A stretch of 64,000 bases of DNA, from the NCBI GenBank assembly GCA_009773355.1, contig WRPG01000041.1, forward strand, positions 1 to 64,000, written 5' to 3'. This stretch comes from Limisphaerales bacterium (GTDB taxonomy: Bacteria > Verrucomicrobiota > Verrucomicrobiia > Limisphaerales > SXTU01). The position numbers and the translations under genes were made by a program. Positions 1 to 8,936 of the stretch are shown piece by piece (the first letter of the stretch is position 1; the number at the start of each line of letters is the position of its first letter). The notes beneath the pieces were generated by a model. The model was not told the origin of the DNA. It was given only the letters and a program-made list of their open reading frames with translations, and did no database searches.

Positions 1-1
1 G

Positions 2-487
2 CCGACAGGCCGCGTCATCGGCGTGGACATGACCACCGAGATGCTCCAGCAGGCCCGCGCCAACGCCGCGAAGGCCGGTGTCCGGCACATCGAGTTCCGC
101 CTCGGCGAAATCGAGTCGCTGCCCGTGGACTCGAACTCCGTGGACGTCATCCTGTCCAACTGCGTCATCAACCTCTCGCCCGACAAGCCGCGTGTTTTCC
201 GCGAAGCCTTCCGCGTGCTCCGTCCCGGCGGCCGCCTCGCCATCGCCGACACCGTCCGCACCGCCGACCTGCCGGCCGACATCTTCGCCGACCTCGCCGC
301 GCACTGCGGCTGCGTGGCCGGCGCGGCGTCCGTCGAGGAGCTGGAAGCGATGCTACGCGACGCGGGCTTCGTGGACATCCGCATCCGCCCCGTGGACACG
401 AGCCGCGAGTTCATCCACGAATGGCTGCCCGGCAAGAACCCCGGTGATTACGTGCTCTCCGCGAGCATTGAGGCGGTGAAGCCGTGA
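2..487 (+). CDS. arsM: Arsenite methyltransferase, C-terminal part (cut by window edge)
   Basis: The window opens inside this gene: the frame is open from base 2 with no start codon, leaving 161 residues. It begins with the SAM-binding strand PTGRVIGVDMT, continues with the Rossmann-fold segments LSNCVINL and VLRPGGRLAIAD, and then has GCVAGA with the Cys typical of ArsM/AS3MT enzymes. It ends in the family-typical SASIEAVKP. ArsM moves methyl groups from S-adenosylmethionine to trivalent arsenic in the cytosol, for which conserved cysteines are needed; only the distal ones can be seen here. Other UbiE-like methyltransferases are possible, but the GCVAGA segment and C-terminus favour ArsM. 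Upstream ars genes, if any, are outside the window. Confidence 0.85.
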   Translation, partial: PTGRVIGVDMTTEMLQQARANAAKAGVRHIEFRLGEIESLPVDSNSVDVILSNCVINLSPDKPRVFREAFRVLRPGGRLAIADTVRTADLPADIFADLAAHCGCVAGAASVEELEAMLRDAGFVDIRIRPVDTSREFIHEWLPGKNPGDYVLSASIEAVKP

Positions 488-520
488 GTTCCGATCGCGA
501 AGGAACGCAAAGTTCGCAAA

Positions 521-1516
521 GTGATTAGCTCCAGCACCACACCCATTGGGCAACCACAGCCCGCCAAGTCCAGAACTGCCAAATTCTCGCTCTGGGGATT
601 AGCGGAGGCGTTGGGGACGGTCGCGTTTATCTGCACCCTCGCTGGATTCGCGGGCGAGTGGGCCTGGTTGCTGGAACTGACCACTCACTTCCGCCTTCAA
701 TATTTGGTGCTCCTCACAGGGCTGGGCGCTGTGCTGGCCTTCGGAAAGCGGCTCAAACCCGCCGCCGTGTTCCTCGTCGGAGCGCTGCTGAACGCCATCG
801 TCCTCGCACCCTGGTTGTTCCCGGCCTCGACCCCGAAGCCAGTCGGAAAGACGTTTCGGTTGATGCTTCTGAACGTGAACACCGAGAACACTCACCATGA
901 CCGTGTTCTCGCCGAGGTTCGCCGCTCGCAGCCCGACGTGTTGCTCCTCATGGAAGTGGACAACCGCTGGCTCAGCGCACTCCAAGAATTGACCAATCCG
1001 CTCCCCCACACCCTTCTTGCGCCGCGCGAGGACAATTTCGGCATCGCGCTTTTCAGCCGGCTTCCGTTGAAGTCACCAGACGTGGTGGAGTTGGGGGATG
1101 CCGGAGTGCCATCGATCACCACAGTCATAGAATTCGCCGAGCGGAACTTGTTTCTGGTCGGCACACATCCGCTGCCACCGGGCAACCCGGAAAACGCAGG
1201 ACTACGGAATGAGCAACTGGAGAAGCTTGCCGTCACGGTGGCGGAAAGGAAGCTGCCCACGCTGGTGGTCGGCGACCTGAACGCGGCGCCTTGGTCGCCA
1301 CACTTTCTAAAACTGGAACGGTCGGCATCGCTCCTAGATACCGGCCGAGCGAGCGGGTGGCGTCCGACGTGGCCCACATGGTTTCCGCCACTCTGGGTTC
1401 CGCTGGATCATTGCCTCGTTTCCACCGAATTGGCCGTGTCTTCCAGACACATCGGGAATGGCGTCGGTAGTGACCATTACCCGCTGGTGATAGACCTCGG
1501 TTTCGCCGCCAAGTGA
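521..1516 (+). CDS. Membrane-anchored endonuclease/exonuclease/phosphatase (EEP) family protein
   Basis: The 331-residue protein has three predicted membrane helices (about residues 27-47, 59-76 and 82-100) followed by an EEP domain. Visible active-site motifs are LLNVN (117-121), the metal-binding Glu in LLLMEVD (E145), GTHP (H216), GDLNAAPWS (D252, N254), DHCLV (D296, H297) and the final GSDHYPL (D318, H319). EEP proteins hydrolyse phosphodiester or phosphomonoester bonds. The membrane anchor suggests the domain faces the periplasm, as in EEP proteins of the YafD type. The start is GTG at 521, 33 bases after arsM; the bases just before it (AACGCAAAG...CGCAAAG) belong to a simple repeat found elsewhere in the window. 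The substrate cannot be told. Confidence 0.85.
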   Translation: MISSSTTPIGQPQPAKSRTAKFSLWGLAEALGTVAFICTLAGFAGEWAWLLELTTHFRLQYLVLLTGLGAVLAFGKRLKPAAVFLVGALLNAIVLAPWLFPASTPKPVGKTFRLMLLNVNTENTHHDRVLAEVRRSQPDVLLLMEVDNRWLSALQELTNPLPHTLLAPREDNFGIALFSRLPLKSPDVVELGDAGVPSITTVIEFAERNLFLVGTHPLPPGNPENAGLRNEQLEKLAVTVAERKLPTLVVGDLNAAPWSPHFLKLERSASLLDTGRASGWRPTWPTWFPPLWVPLDHCLVSTELAVSSRHIGNGVGSDHYPLVIDLGFAAK

Positions 1517-1541
1517 AATCGAGAAGCACCCTGCCTGATCA

Positions 1542-2525
1542 CTACTTCGCCTTCGCGACTTCGGCAATCTTCGCCTCCAGCTCGGTCCACTTCTCCTTCG
1601 CCTCGGCGACGGGCACGCCCTTCTTCATGCCGGGGCGCAGGTGGCCGCATTCGTTGAGCCAAGCGTCCTTCACGATGCCTTGCCGCTGCGCGATGAGCTT
1701 GAGCAGTTCCGCGCCGCGCGGATGAACCGACGCGAGAAAGCCCGCGCCGTCCTTGGCCTCCGCGAGCTTGTCCTCGGGGGCCTTGAACGCGCGCAGCACC
1801 TCGCGCGCGATGAGCCAGTGGCCGGTGGCGTTGATGTGGACACCGTCGCCCGCGAGCTTGAAAGCCGGGTCGCGCTCGCGCTCGGCGGCGATGAACTTCG
1901 CCATCGGGAAGTGCGCGTCGAACACCAGCCAGCCTTGGGCGCGCTGGCTCACGAGCCATTCCGAGTAGCGGTCGAGCACGGTGTTGTAGCCCTCAAACGG
2001 CTGTTTGTATTCCGGCAGGCCGGCGGGCAGGAGGCGGGCCTTGATGGGCATGGGGTCGAAGACCGGCGGCGTGATGTGGACGACCTTGGCCCCGATGGCG
2101 GCGGCCTTCTTGCGCAGCAGTTCCATGCCCTCGCGATACTTGGCAAAGCGCTCCTCGCTGAACGGATAATACATCCCGCAGTTCATGCCGTAACAGGCGA
2201 CGATGAGGTCGGGCTTCGCCTTGGCGAGCACACGGTCGAGGCGCTCGTGGACGGTGGGGCGGGGGAACGCGCCGCCCGCATGGCCCGGCTCGCTCAGGCC
2301 GCTGACGGTCTCGCTGGGCAAGCCGATGTTGATGAACTCGACGGCCCGGTCGGGGTGCTCCACGCGGAAGGCGGCTTCCAGAATGTCCACGTAGGCGCCG
2401 CCATAGGTGATGCTGTCACCGAGGAAGACAATGCGCCGGACCCCGTCGAGGTTGGGCTTGTCAGCGGCGGAGGTGGCGGTGATGGCGGCGAGGAACAGGG
2501 CGGCGAGAATGGGCAGTGGCTTCAT
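1542..2525 (-). CDS. Secreted SGNH/GDSL hydrolase
   Basis: The 327-residue protein has an N-terminal signal peptide (MKPLPILAALFLAAITATSA) and an SGNH fold. Block I is VFLGDSIT with nucleophile S38. Block II is IGLPSETVSG near residue 70, and block III is the YGMNCGM segment near 113. Block V is DGVHINATGHWL with the catalytic Asp and His near 226-230. These enzymes are esterases or lipases. In this phylum exported SGNH proteins often deacetylate polysaccharides, which would fit the sulfatase-rich surroundings; that substrate is an inference. The C-terminal ~60 residues are Lys/Glu/Ala-rich. It is convergent with the EEP gene, with 25 bases between the stops. Confidence 0.88.
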   Translation of the reverse strand: MKPLPILAALFLAAITATSAADKPNLDGVRRIVFLGDSITYGGAYVDILEAAFRVEHPDRAVEFINIGLPSETVSGLSEPGHAGGAFPRPTVHERLDRVLAKAKPDLIVACYGMNCGMYYPFSEERFAKYREGMELLRKKAAAIGAKVVHITPPVFDPMPIKARLLPAGLPEYKQPFEGYNTVLDRYSEWLVSQRAQGWLVFDAHFPMAKFIAAERERDPAFKLAGDGVHINATGHWLIAREVLRAFKAPEDKLAEAKDGAGFLASVHPRGAELLKLIAQRQGIVKDAWLNECGHLRPGMKKGVPVAEAKEKWTELEAKIAEVAKAK

Positions 2526-2608
2526 ATGTTTGAGTGGAGTGAGCGTAAGTCCATGCTTCGCACTCAGGCAAGCGCGCGAGCAATTCGACTGAACTCGACC
2601 GCCGCAAG

Positions 2609-2740
2609 GTTTTGGACTGCGGTGGCAGAGCGCAGCGGCGACACCGCTTTGCCTTCCCGCGGAGCGGACACTCGCCTACGACCGCTCCGCGGGATGAAAA
2701 AGCGGCGTGGCGCTCCGTTTCCCGCCGCAGTCCAAGACAT
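2609..2740. repeat. Long imperfect palindrome between SGNH and metallopeptidase genes
   Basis: An inner perfect 13-bp stem (2655-2667 with 2682-2694, TCCCGCGGAGCGG) is enclosed by imperfect outer arms. The left arm starts TTTTGGACTGCGG near 2609 and the right arm ends CCGCCGCAGTCCAAGA near 2737. The same architecture (two nested stems, about 130 bases) recurs with other sequences between other genes in this window. No gene is visible in it. Confidence 0.75.
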
Positions 2741-2770
2741 CGCAGAACTTCGACAGACTTTGGTCTCAGC

Positions 2771-3511
2771 TCACCGCAGCAATCCGCCATTCGCCTTGAG
2801 CCACCTTTCCGCCTCCTCCCAGCGCGGGAATGCCTCGGCCACGTGCCGCCAGTAGCGCGCCGAGTGGTTCATCTCGCGCCGGTGCATCAGCTCGTGGACG
2901 CAGATGTAGTCGCGCACAAAGTCCGGCGTCTGCACCAGCCGCCAGTTCAGCGACACCGTGCCCGCGCGCGAGCAACTGCCCCAGCGCGACCGCTGGTTCC
3001 GCACCGTGACGCGCTGGACGGTGACTTGGAGCGACGTGGCGAGTTCGAGCAAGCGCGGCGGCAGCTCCTTCGCCGCCAGCCGCCAGAGGTGCCGCTCGAC
3101 GGCGGGGCGGAGGTTGGTCGCGGTCTGGCGGAGCGCGACGCTTTGGTCCGCGAACTTCACGGTGCAACCGCTTGCGTGGGTTTCCAGTTGCAGCGCCACC
3201 CGCTCACCGCGAAAGAGAATTTCCGTCCCGTGCTTCCACTCGGTCGCGTGCCGGGAACGCGGCGGCTTGGCGAGCTGTTTCTCCAGCCACGCCGTCTGCC
3301 GCTGCGCGAAGGCGAAGGCCTCGGCGCGGTTGCCGGTGCGCGGCACCGTCACGCGCGCCACGCGCTCGGGCGTGAGCCGCAGGATGTAGCGCCGCGCCTT
3401 GGGATTCCGCACGAACTCGACCGGCAGTTCCGCCCCGCCCACGCGCAACGCCGCCGCCGGTGCGCTCGGACGCACGCGGCGGAGCAGACGGCTGAACAAG
3501 TCGAGTTGCAC
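2771..3511 (-). CDS. YgjP/WLM-type metallopeptidase (M48-like, DUF45)
   Basis: The protein has about 246 residues. Its C-terminal third carries the zinc motif CVHELMHRREMNHSARYW (HELMH, with a third His in NHS), as in YgjP/DUF45 proteins, followed by the usual WRHV...FPRWEEAERWL tail. The upstream RNQRSRWGSCS motif is the other family hallmark. The family is a predicted cytosolic zinc-dependent peptidase, often linked to restriction-modification or DNA repair genes. The frame is open up to 3763, but that would overlap the response regulator and give an Arg/Ser-rich leader typical of a non-coding frame. I therefore chose GTG at 3511 (VQLDLFSRLLRR). The start is uncertain because no clear ribosome-binding site is seen. 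Confidence 0.82.
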   Translation of the reverse strand: MQLDLFSRLLRRVRPSAPAAALRVGGAELPVEFVRNPKARRYILRLTPERVARVTVPRTGNRAEAFAFAQRQTAWLEKQLAKPPRSRHATEWKHGTEILFRGERVALQLETHASGCTVKFADQSVALRQTATNLRPAVERHLWRLAAKELPPRLLELATSLQVTVQRVTVRNQRSRWGSCSRAGTVSLNWRLVQTPDFVRDYICVHELMHRREMNHSARYWRHVAEAFPRWEEAERWLKANGGLLR

Positions 3512-3564
3512 GCGCGGAGAGATTTTGCGGAACCCGGACCGGAGGCGAGCCGAAACAATTCCGC

Positions 3565-3642
3565 GTAGGTGACGACGTGAGGAGTCTCCATCTTCCTTCG
3601 GTGCAAACGCGCTAGTTAGAGACTCCTCACGTCGTCTCCTAC
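3565..3642. repeat. 24-bp-arm inverted repeat, family A (GACGTGAGGAGTCTC)
   Basis: The arms at 3565-3588 and 3619-3642 are complementary at 23 of 24 positions and enclose 30 bases; the core is GACGACGTGAGGAGTCTC. The right arm supplies the TAG stop of the response regulator (3641-3639). A second copy lies at 17087-17162, which shows that this is a dispersed element and not only a local terminator. Confidence 0.85.
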
Positions 3643-4073
3643 ACCGCCATGGCCTTGCCCACGAGCGCCGCCACCTCCGCGCACGCCGCCTCGCTCTTGC
3701 GCTGGTAATGCTGCGCGTTGACGGCGAGGAACGCGCGCTCCTGCTCGCTGAGGGGCTTCGCACTGAGGACGGCCACGGGCACCGACTCCCACTCAGGCCG
3801 GCGGCGCATCCGCTTGAGGAACTCGAAGCCGTCCATGTCCAGCATCATCAAGTCCAGCACCACGTAACCCGGTCGCACCCGCTCCATGAGCGTCAGGGCG
3901 CGCGTGCCGTTCTCCGCGTCCACCACGGTGAGCTGCTGCTGCTCCAGCGCGCGACGGTAGATTTGCCGGATGACGGGGTTGTCCTCCACGACGAGCACGT
4001 AGTGGTCCGCGACAGGGGCAGCGGCTTTGGCTGGGACAGGCATGGCTTTGGTCAGCGTCGGCGGGGCATTCAC
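3639..4073 (-). CDS. Single-domain response regulator
   Basis: The 144-residue protein is a CheY-like receiver domain with a short Ala/Pro-rich N-terminus and no output domain. Motifs are the acidic pair in VVEDN (about 29-33), the phosphoacceptor Asp in VVLDLMMLDMDG, Ser in VLSAK, and a Lys in YQRKSE near the C-terminus. It would take a phosphoryl group from a histidine kinase and signal by protein contact; no kinase gene is next to it. It is divergent from the large hydrolase gene (46 bases between starts), so the two promoters must overlap. Its stop codon falls in the arm of a palindromic repeat. Confidence 0.88.
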   Translation of the reverse strand: MNAPPTLTKAMPVPAKAAAPVADHYVLVVEDNPVIRQIYRRALEQQQLTVVDAENGTRALTLMERVRPGYVVLDLMMLDMDGFEFLKRMRRRPEWESVPVAVLSAKPLSEQERAFLAVNAQHYQRKSEAACAEVAALVGKAMAV

Positions 4074-4119
4074 TCACTGCACGCTCGCCAAGCGCCGCGC
4101 GCTCTGCGATACACCACCC

Positions 4120-6282
4120 ATGAAGCTGTTGTCCATCCTCACGACACTCTCGTTGTCCGTCGCGCTCACCAGCGCGGCGGAGAAGAAGGCCGCTGACGCC
4201 AAGGCCCCCGCCAAAAAGGCCCCGCCCGCCAACTTCCAGCCCAATCCCCGGAAGCTCAACCCGCCTCCCGGCGTTGTCGTGCCCGCCGAGGTGCAGGCGG
4301 AACTGACTGCGGGCGTAGCCACGCTGGGCAAGGAGATTGAAGCCCTCCGCAAATCGCTCGCCGGCAAGCCCGCGTTGCTCGCGCTGTTGCCCGACGTGCA
4401 GGTCTATCACAACGCCGTCCGCTACGCGCTGGAGGACGACATCTTCACGAGCACGAACCAGTTCAACTCTGCCCGCGCGCTGCTCAAGCAGGGCATGGAC
4501 CGCGCCGCCGCGCTCAAGTCCGGCAATGCGCCGTGGAACACCAGGGCCGGCCTGCTCGAAGTGAAGCGCGCCATGGAAGCCGCCGCCGCCGAGGCCGCCG
4601 CGAAGAAGAAGCCGCCCGGCCCCACGCCCGCCCCGCTCACGCACGTCCCCGTCGTGCGCGGCTACGTGTCGAAGATTGACGGCTCGGTGCAGCCTTACGG
4701 GCTGAAGGTGCCGGTGACTTACCTGACCGGCGATGACAAGCCGCGTCGCCTCGACTTCTGGCTGCACGGGCGCGGCGACACTCTCAACGAGATTGCCTTC
4801 ATTGACGGCCAGTCGCGCGCGGGCGGCACGTTCCTGCCGGACGACGCCTTCGTGCTGGACCCTTACGGTCGCTTCATGAACGCCTTCAAGTTCGCGGGCG
4901 AGGTGGACGTGTGGGAAGGCCTCGACCACGCGGCGAAGCACTATCCGATTGACCGCAACAAGCTCGCCATGCGCGGCTTCTCGATGGGCGGTGCGGGCGC
5001 GTGGCACCTCGGCGCACATCACCCGGACAAGTTCGCTTCCGTGAATCCCGGCGCGGGCTTCGTGGACGTGAAGAACTATCAGAAGCTCGGCGACAAGCTC
5101 GACGCCATCCCGTGGTGGGAGCAGAAGCTCTGGAACCTCTACGACCCGCTCGCGTGCCCCATCAACCTCGTCAACTCGACGCTTGTGGCCTACAGCGGCG
5201 AGGACGACGCGCAGAAAGCCGCCGCCGACCTCATGGAAGCCGCGCTGCTCAAGGACGGCGTGAAGATGACCCACATCATCGGCCCCAAGACCGGCCACGC
5301 CTACGAGAAGGAGGCGAAGGTGGTCGTGGCCAAACTCGTGGACGAGGCGACGAATAAACGTCGTGACCGGCCCCCTGAATCCGTGGCGCTTGTCACTCAC
5401 ACGCTGAAGTGGAATCGAGCGCACTGGTTTTCAATTGAAGTGTTAGAAAAGCATTGGGAGCCCGCGTCGGCGTCCGCCAAGATTTTCAGGCGAAACCTTT
5501 TCGTCACCACGAGCAATGTGACGACGTTTCGCCTCGATTATCCAACCAAGGTCATGGCGGATGGGCAGCTTCTCTTTCCGTGGGAGTTAGTTGTGAATGG
5601 AAAGGCAATTCCCTTTCCGAAGGGACTCGAACAAAAGTTGAGGAGAGATTGGCCCGGCGTCTACGTGAGCCAGCGAGGCGGCGAGTGGGTCATGCACCCG
5701 GATGAACCCGGTCCTGGACTCGCCAAACGCCACAACCTCCAAGGCCCCATTGACGACGCCTTCATGGACTCGTTCGTGATGGTGCGACCCACCGGCCAGC
5801 CGTTGAACGCCGCCGTCGGGCAATGGGCGAAGACCGAGCTGGCCGAGGCCGCGTTTCACTGGCGGCGCTACTTCCGCGGCGAGCCGCGCGTGAAGGACGA
5901 CTCCGCCATCACCGACGACGACATCAAGAACAGCAACCTCGTCCTCTGGGGCGACCCGTCCTCGAACAAGCTCCTCGCCCGCATCGCCGCCAAGCTGCCC
6001 ATCCAGTGGAACGGCAAGGAAATCAAAGTCGGCGGCAAGAGCTTCGACGCCACCAAGCACGCGCCCGCGTTCATCTTCCCGAACCCGCTGAACCCGTCGC
6101 GCTACGTGGTCATCAACAGCGGCTTCACCTTCCCGCAGTTCGCCGGCGCGTCGAACTCGTTCCAGACGCCCAAGCTCCCCGACTGGGCCATCCTCGACCT
6201 CAGCGTCCCGCTGCCCGACCGCGTCGGCGGCAAAGGCGTCGTCGCCGCCGACTTCTTCGGCGAGAAGTGGGAAGTGAAGTGA
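4120..6282 (+). CDS. Large secreted alpha/beta hydrolase (prolyl oligopeptidase/esterase-like)
   Basis: The 720-residue protein has a signal peptide (MKLLSILTTLSLSVALTSA) and then a Lys/Ala/Pro linker. A serine hydrolase domain follows: nucleophile S288 in GFSMGGAGAW, likely acid in YSGEDDA (about 361-363) and H393 in KTGHAY. After about residue 430 a second region (430-720) without a recognised name contains a short FGEKW C-terminus and the FPNPLNPSRYVVINSGF segment seen in PVC peptidase/esterase proteins. The ATG at 4120 is preferred over an in-frame ATG at 4027 because it starts the signal peptide. Likely an exported esterase or peptidase; the substrate is unknown. Confidence 0.85.
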   Translation: MKLLSILTTLSLSVALTSAAEKKAADAKAPAKKAPPANFQPNPRKLNPPPGVVVPAEVQAELTAGVATLGKEIEALRKSLAGKPALLALLPDVQVYHNAVRYALEDDIFTSTNQFNSARALLKQGMDRAAALKSGNAPWNTRAGLLEVKRAMEAAAAEAAAKKKPPGPTPAPLTHVPVVRGYVSKIDGSVQPYGLKVPVTYLTGDDKPRRLDFWLHGRGDTLNEIAFIDGQSRAGGTFLPDDAFVLDPYGRFMNAFKFAGEVDVWEGLDHAAKHYPIDRNKLAMRGFSMGGAGAWHLGAHHPDKFASVNPGAGFVDVKNYQKLGDKLDAIPWWEQKLWNLYDPLACPINLVNSTLVAYSGEDDAQKAAADLMEAALLKDGVKMTHIIGPKTGHAYEKEAKVVVAKLVDEATNKRRDRPPESVALVTHTLKWNRAHWFSIEVLEKHWEPASASAKIFRRNLFVTTSNVTTFRLDYPTKVMADGQLLFPWELVVNGKAIPFPKGLEQKLRRDWPGVYVSQRGGEWVMHPDEPGPGLAKRHNLQGPIDDAFMDSFVMVRPTGQPLNAAVGQWAKTELAEAAFHWRRYFRGEPRVKDDSAITDDDIKNSNLVLWGDPSSNKLLARIAAKLPIQWNGKEIKVGGKSFDATKHAPAFIFPNPLNPSRYVVINSGFTFPQFAGASNSFQTPKLPDWAILDLSVPLPDRVGGKGVVAADFFGEKWEVK

Positions 6283-6581
6283 ACGGCGAATGGGGAATGG
6301 GGAATGGGGAAATGGGGCAACGGATGTTCGGACGCACGCGAGCACCCATCACCCTCTTCTCCCTCGCCCCCATCGGGGGAGAGGGCCGGGGTGAGGGGGC
6401 GGGTTGCGGAGTGGAGAGTCAGGCATATCCAAGACCAGCCCACGAAGCCTTTCCTCCCGACCTAGCGACTCGAACTACTCAACGTCTTCCCCCCTCACCC
6501 CAGCCCTCTCCCCCAGTGGGGGCGAGGGAGCCGCGCGCCGACTTCGATTGGCCCACGTCTCAACGCACGCCGCCCAAATTC
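6283..6581. repeat. Intergenic repeat: CCCTCACCC-type inverted repeat plus GGGGAAT tract
   Basis: The 299-base gap holds two things. At 6288-6318 the simple sequence (GAATGGG) is repeated four times. Arms at 6361-6399 and 6490-6528 are complementary at about 36 of 39 positions; each arm is itself a hairpin of the form CCCTCACCC...CCCTCTCCCCC...GGGGG. Related sequences lie at 30222-30361, 55076-55185 and 61299-61380. The downstream frame is open through this repeat, but its composition argues against it being coding. Confidence 0.8.
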
Positions 6582-8936
6582 GTGCCTTGCCTCTCCCCAT
6601 CTTTGTCTTTCCTGAATCTTTGGGTTCTCCTCCTCGCCCTCCCGCTTTCCGCCCAAACCTTCCGCGACCCCGCTGACCAGCCGTTCCGCCGCGCCCCGAT
6701 GTCCGTGGCCGCGCGCAGCGTGGTCATCCCGCTCGCCACAAACGTCCACCTCGCCTTCGACACCGAGACGCTCCGCTCGCACACGGCTTGGCGCGGGCCG
6801 TCGCTGAACTTGCACGGCGCGCCCTACGATGGCGCGGCGGGCCGCTTCCTCGCGGACTTCACCGGCGAATCTCTCTTCACCAACCCGCCGCTCTTCCCGT
6901 GGGCCGGCGGCAAGCCCGCGCGCAACATTCTCACCGACTTCCCGTCGAAGCCGCGCTTCCTCGGCCTCAGCACGCGCGGCGGAGTCCGCACGCTGATGTA
7001 TGAACTGCCGCTCGACGCCGAAGAAACCGTGCGCGTCCACGAGTCGCCTTCCGTGCAGTTCGTGGACGGCATGCCCGTGGTGGTGCGGCGCTTCGAGCTG
7101 TCCGCGAGTTACATGGACCTGGAGTTCACCGCGCACATGGAGGCCGGGCGCATGACCGGCATCGGCCAGAACAACGCTGCCATGGGCATCCTGCGCGAGA
7201 AGGACGTGCTGCTCACCGCGTTCCGGGGCCGCCCGTTGCTCGGCTGGAAGCCCGCAACGGGACAGGCCGACTACGTCGTCGAGCTGCTCCGCGAGAAGGA
7301 TGGTGACGCGGAGACCTTGCAGCGCCATGTGACCGGCGACGAGACGCATGCCGTCGTCCACATCCCAGCGCATCGCGGCGAAATCTCGTTTGAAGTGCTC
7401 TCCGTCGTGTGCGCCGACAAGGCCGAGGCCGAGCGCCTGCTACCCAAGTTGATTCCGGCGAAGGTGGCCCCGCCGGAGTTGGTGCGAGTCTCGGAGCCAC
7501 CCGCCAGCAAGCCGACGAATCAAGCGCCGACGCTGGTAGTCACGAACGCACCGGCGGTGCGCGAGGAAGGCGGCTTTCGCGTCGAGCTGCTCTGGAGCGC
7601 CGGTGTCCAACCGGCGATTCCCTTGCATCCGAACAACCCGCCGGTTGGACACCGGCGCTCCGCACCAGACGCGCCCATCACCGGCATGGACTTCATGCCC
7701 AACGGCGACCTTGCCTTCTGCACCGCGCGCGGCGAGGTCTTCATCCGCAGTGAGCCAGCGAACTCACCCGGCACCAACATTTATCGTCACTTCGCTCGCG
7801 GGCTTATGGAGCCGGCGGGCTTGCGCGTGTTGAGCGGTGAGATTTTCGTCGCGCAGAAGTGCGAGCTCACCCGCCTGCGCGACACGGACGGTGACGGCGA
7901 GGCGGACCTATTCGAGTGCGTGAGCCAGGCGTGGGGCTTCACCGGTGGTGCGCGGCAATTCGCCACCGGCCCGGTCGCGGACAAGGAAGGCCGGCTGCAC
8001 GTTTTCCTCGATGGACGCGGCGCGCGCTGGGAAGTCCCGTTCCGTGGCTGGGACGCGCGGTTCAGCCGCGGAGGAAAAGACTTCGAGGGCTGGGCCAACG
8101 GATTCCTCTCGCCTGGTGGTGCGCTCGCCGTGAACGGCGACGTGTTCGTCACGGACAACGCGGGACCGTGGGTGCCCGCCGCAAAACTCATTCACGTGCA
8201 GGAATCCAAGTTCCAAGGCCACCCGTCCACGCAGCCCGCGCCACAGGAGCAGTTCAAGGAGCCGAAGGAATTCGCGCCGCCCGCCGTGTGGTTTCCGACG
8301 CGGCTGGCGAAGCATGTGGCGGGCATGGCCGTCGCGCCGGAGAGCTGGGGCGCGTTTGCCGGACAAGTGCTTGTGGCTGATGGCGAGGGCGGACTGCTGC
8401 GCGTGAGCTTGGAGCAGGTCAACGGAGAGTGGCAGGGTGCGGCGTGGCCGTTGGTAAAGGGGTTGGGAGCGAATGCCAGCCGCTTGGCGGTGAGCGCGGA
8501 CGGGAAGCTCTATTTCGGCGGTGCGACAACGGACGGGCGCGCGCTTGTGCTGGGTCGCATGAGCCCGGCGGGACCGGCGCGTTGCGAGACGAAGACGATG
8601 AAGGCGCTGGCCGACGGCTTCGAGCTGACCTTTACGCAGCCGGTGGACTCCGCGTCCGCCGCCAAGCCCGTGAGCTACGAGGTCAGCCAGTTCAACTATC
8701 GCCATGAAATTGCCCCCGGCGCGGAGCATGACTTCGACGGCACGGCCAACCGATCGTCGCCGTTGAAGGTGGCGGCGGCGAGCGTCGCTGCCGATGGCTT
8801 GAGCGTGCGGCTCAAGATTCCCGGCCTACGCGCGGGTTTCGTCACGAGCGTCCGCGCCGCCGGCGTGCGCAGCGCGGCTGCCCAACCGCTGCGGAGCGAC
8901 GCGTTCTTCCACACGCTGAATCAGGTGCCGAAGTGA
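6582..8936 (+). CDS. Secreted DUF6797 and beta-propeller protein
   Basis: Starting at GTG 6582, the 784-residue product begins with a signal peptide (hydrophobic core FLNLWVLLLALPLSA). Residues about 30-320 resemble DUF6797 (VHLAFDTETLRSHTAW and DFTGESLF). Residues about 365-640 form a glucose/sorbosone-dehydrogenase-like propeller (ITGMDFMPNGDLAFCT, LRDTDGDGEADL, GGALAVNGDVFVTDN). A C-terminal Ig-like region follows. In Planctomycetes and Verrucomicrobia this architecture is exported and often sits in polysaccharide loci; its activity is not established. No heme motif is present. Residues 338-360 (bases 7594-7661) are encoded by a perfect palindromic element inserted in frame between the two domains. 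The start is uncertain. Confidence 0.78.
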   Translation: MPCLSPSLSFLNLWVLLLALPLSAQTFRDPADQPFRRAPMSVAARSVVIPLATNVHLAFDTETLRSHTAWRGPSLNLHGAPYDGAAGRFLADFTGESLFTNPPLFPWAGGKPARNILTDFPSKPRFLGLSTRGGVRTLMYELPLDAEETVRVHESPSVQFVDGMPVVVRRFELSASYMDLEFTAHMEAGRMTGIGQNNAAMGILREKDVLLTAFRGRPLLGWKPATGQADYVVELLREKDGDAETLQRHVTGDETHAVVHIPAHRGEISFEVLSVVCADKAEAERLLPKLIPAKVAPPELVRVSEPPASKPTNQAPTLVVTNAPAVREEGGFRVELLWSAGVQPAIPLHPNNPPVGHRRSAPDAPITGMDFMPNGDLAFCTARGEVFIRSEPANSPGTNIYRHFARGLMEPAGLRVLSGEIFVAQKCELTRLRDTDGDGEADLFECVSQAWGFTGGARQFATGPVADKEGRLHVFLDGRGARWEVPFRGWDARFSRGGKDFEGWANGFLSPGGALAVNGDVFVTDNAGPWVPAAKLIHVQESKFQGHPSTQPAPQEQFKEPKEFAPPAVWFPTRLAKHVAGMAVAPESWGAFAGQVLVADGEGGLLRVSLEQVNGEWQGAAWPLVKGLGANASRLAVSADGKLYFGGATTDGRALVLGRMSPAGPARCETKTMKALADGFELTFTQPVDSASAAKPVSYEVSQFNYRHEIAPGAEHDFDGTANRSSPLKVAAASVAADGLSVRLKIPGLRAGFVTSVRAAGVRSAAAQPLRSDAFFHTLNQVPK
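7594..7661. repeat. Perfect 23-bp inverted repeat inserted in frame in the DUF6797 gene
   Basis: The arms at 7594-7616 and 7639-7661 are perfectly complementary (core GAGCGCCGGTGTCCAACCGG) around 22 bases. The element keeps the reading frame and codes for a Pro-rich linker containing SAGVQPAIPLHPNNPPVG. A relative with the same outline (GGAGCGCAGGTGTCCAACCTG) lies between genes at 47948-48014. Confidence 0.88.

Noticed and set aside
1641-2855. A 404-codon open frame on the plus strand opposite the SGNH gene
   Set aside because: It is antisense to a gene with a signal peptide and all catalytic blocks; its protein is rich in Arg/Gly/Ala with no recognisable domain, as expected from the mirror of GC-rich codons.
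3793-5424. A 543-codon open frame on the minus strand
   Set aside because: It runs antisense through the large hydrolase and into the response regulator in another frame; composition is His/Arg/Val-rich without a fold.
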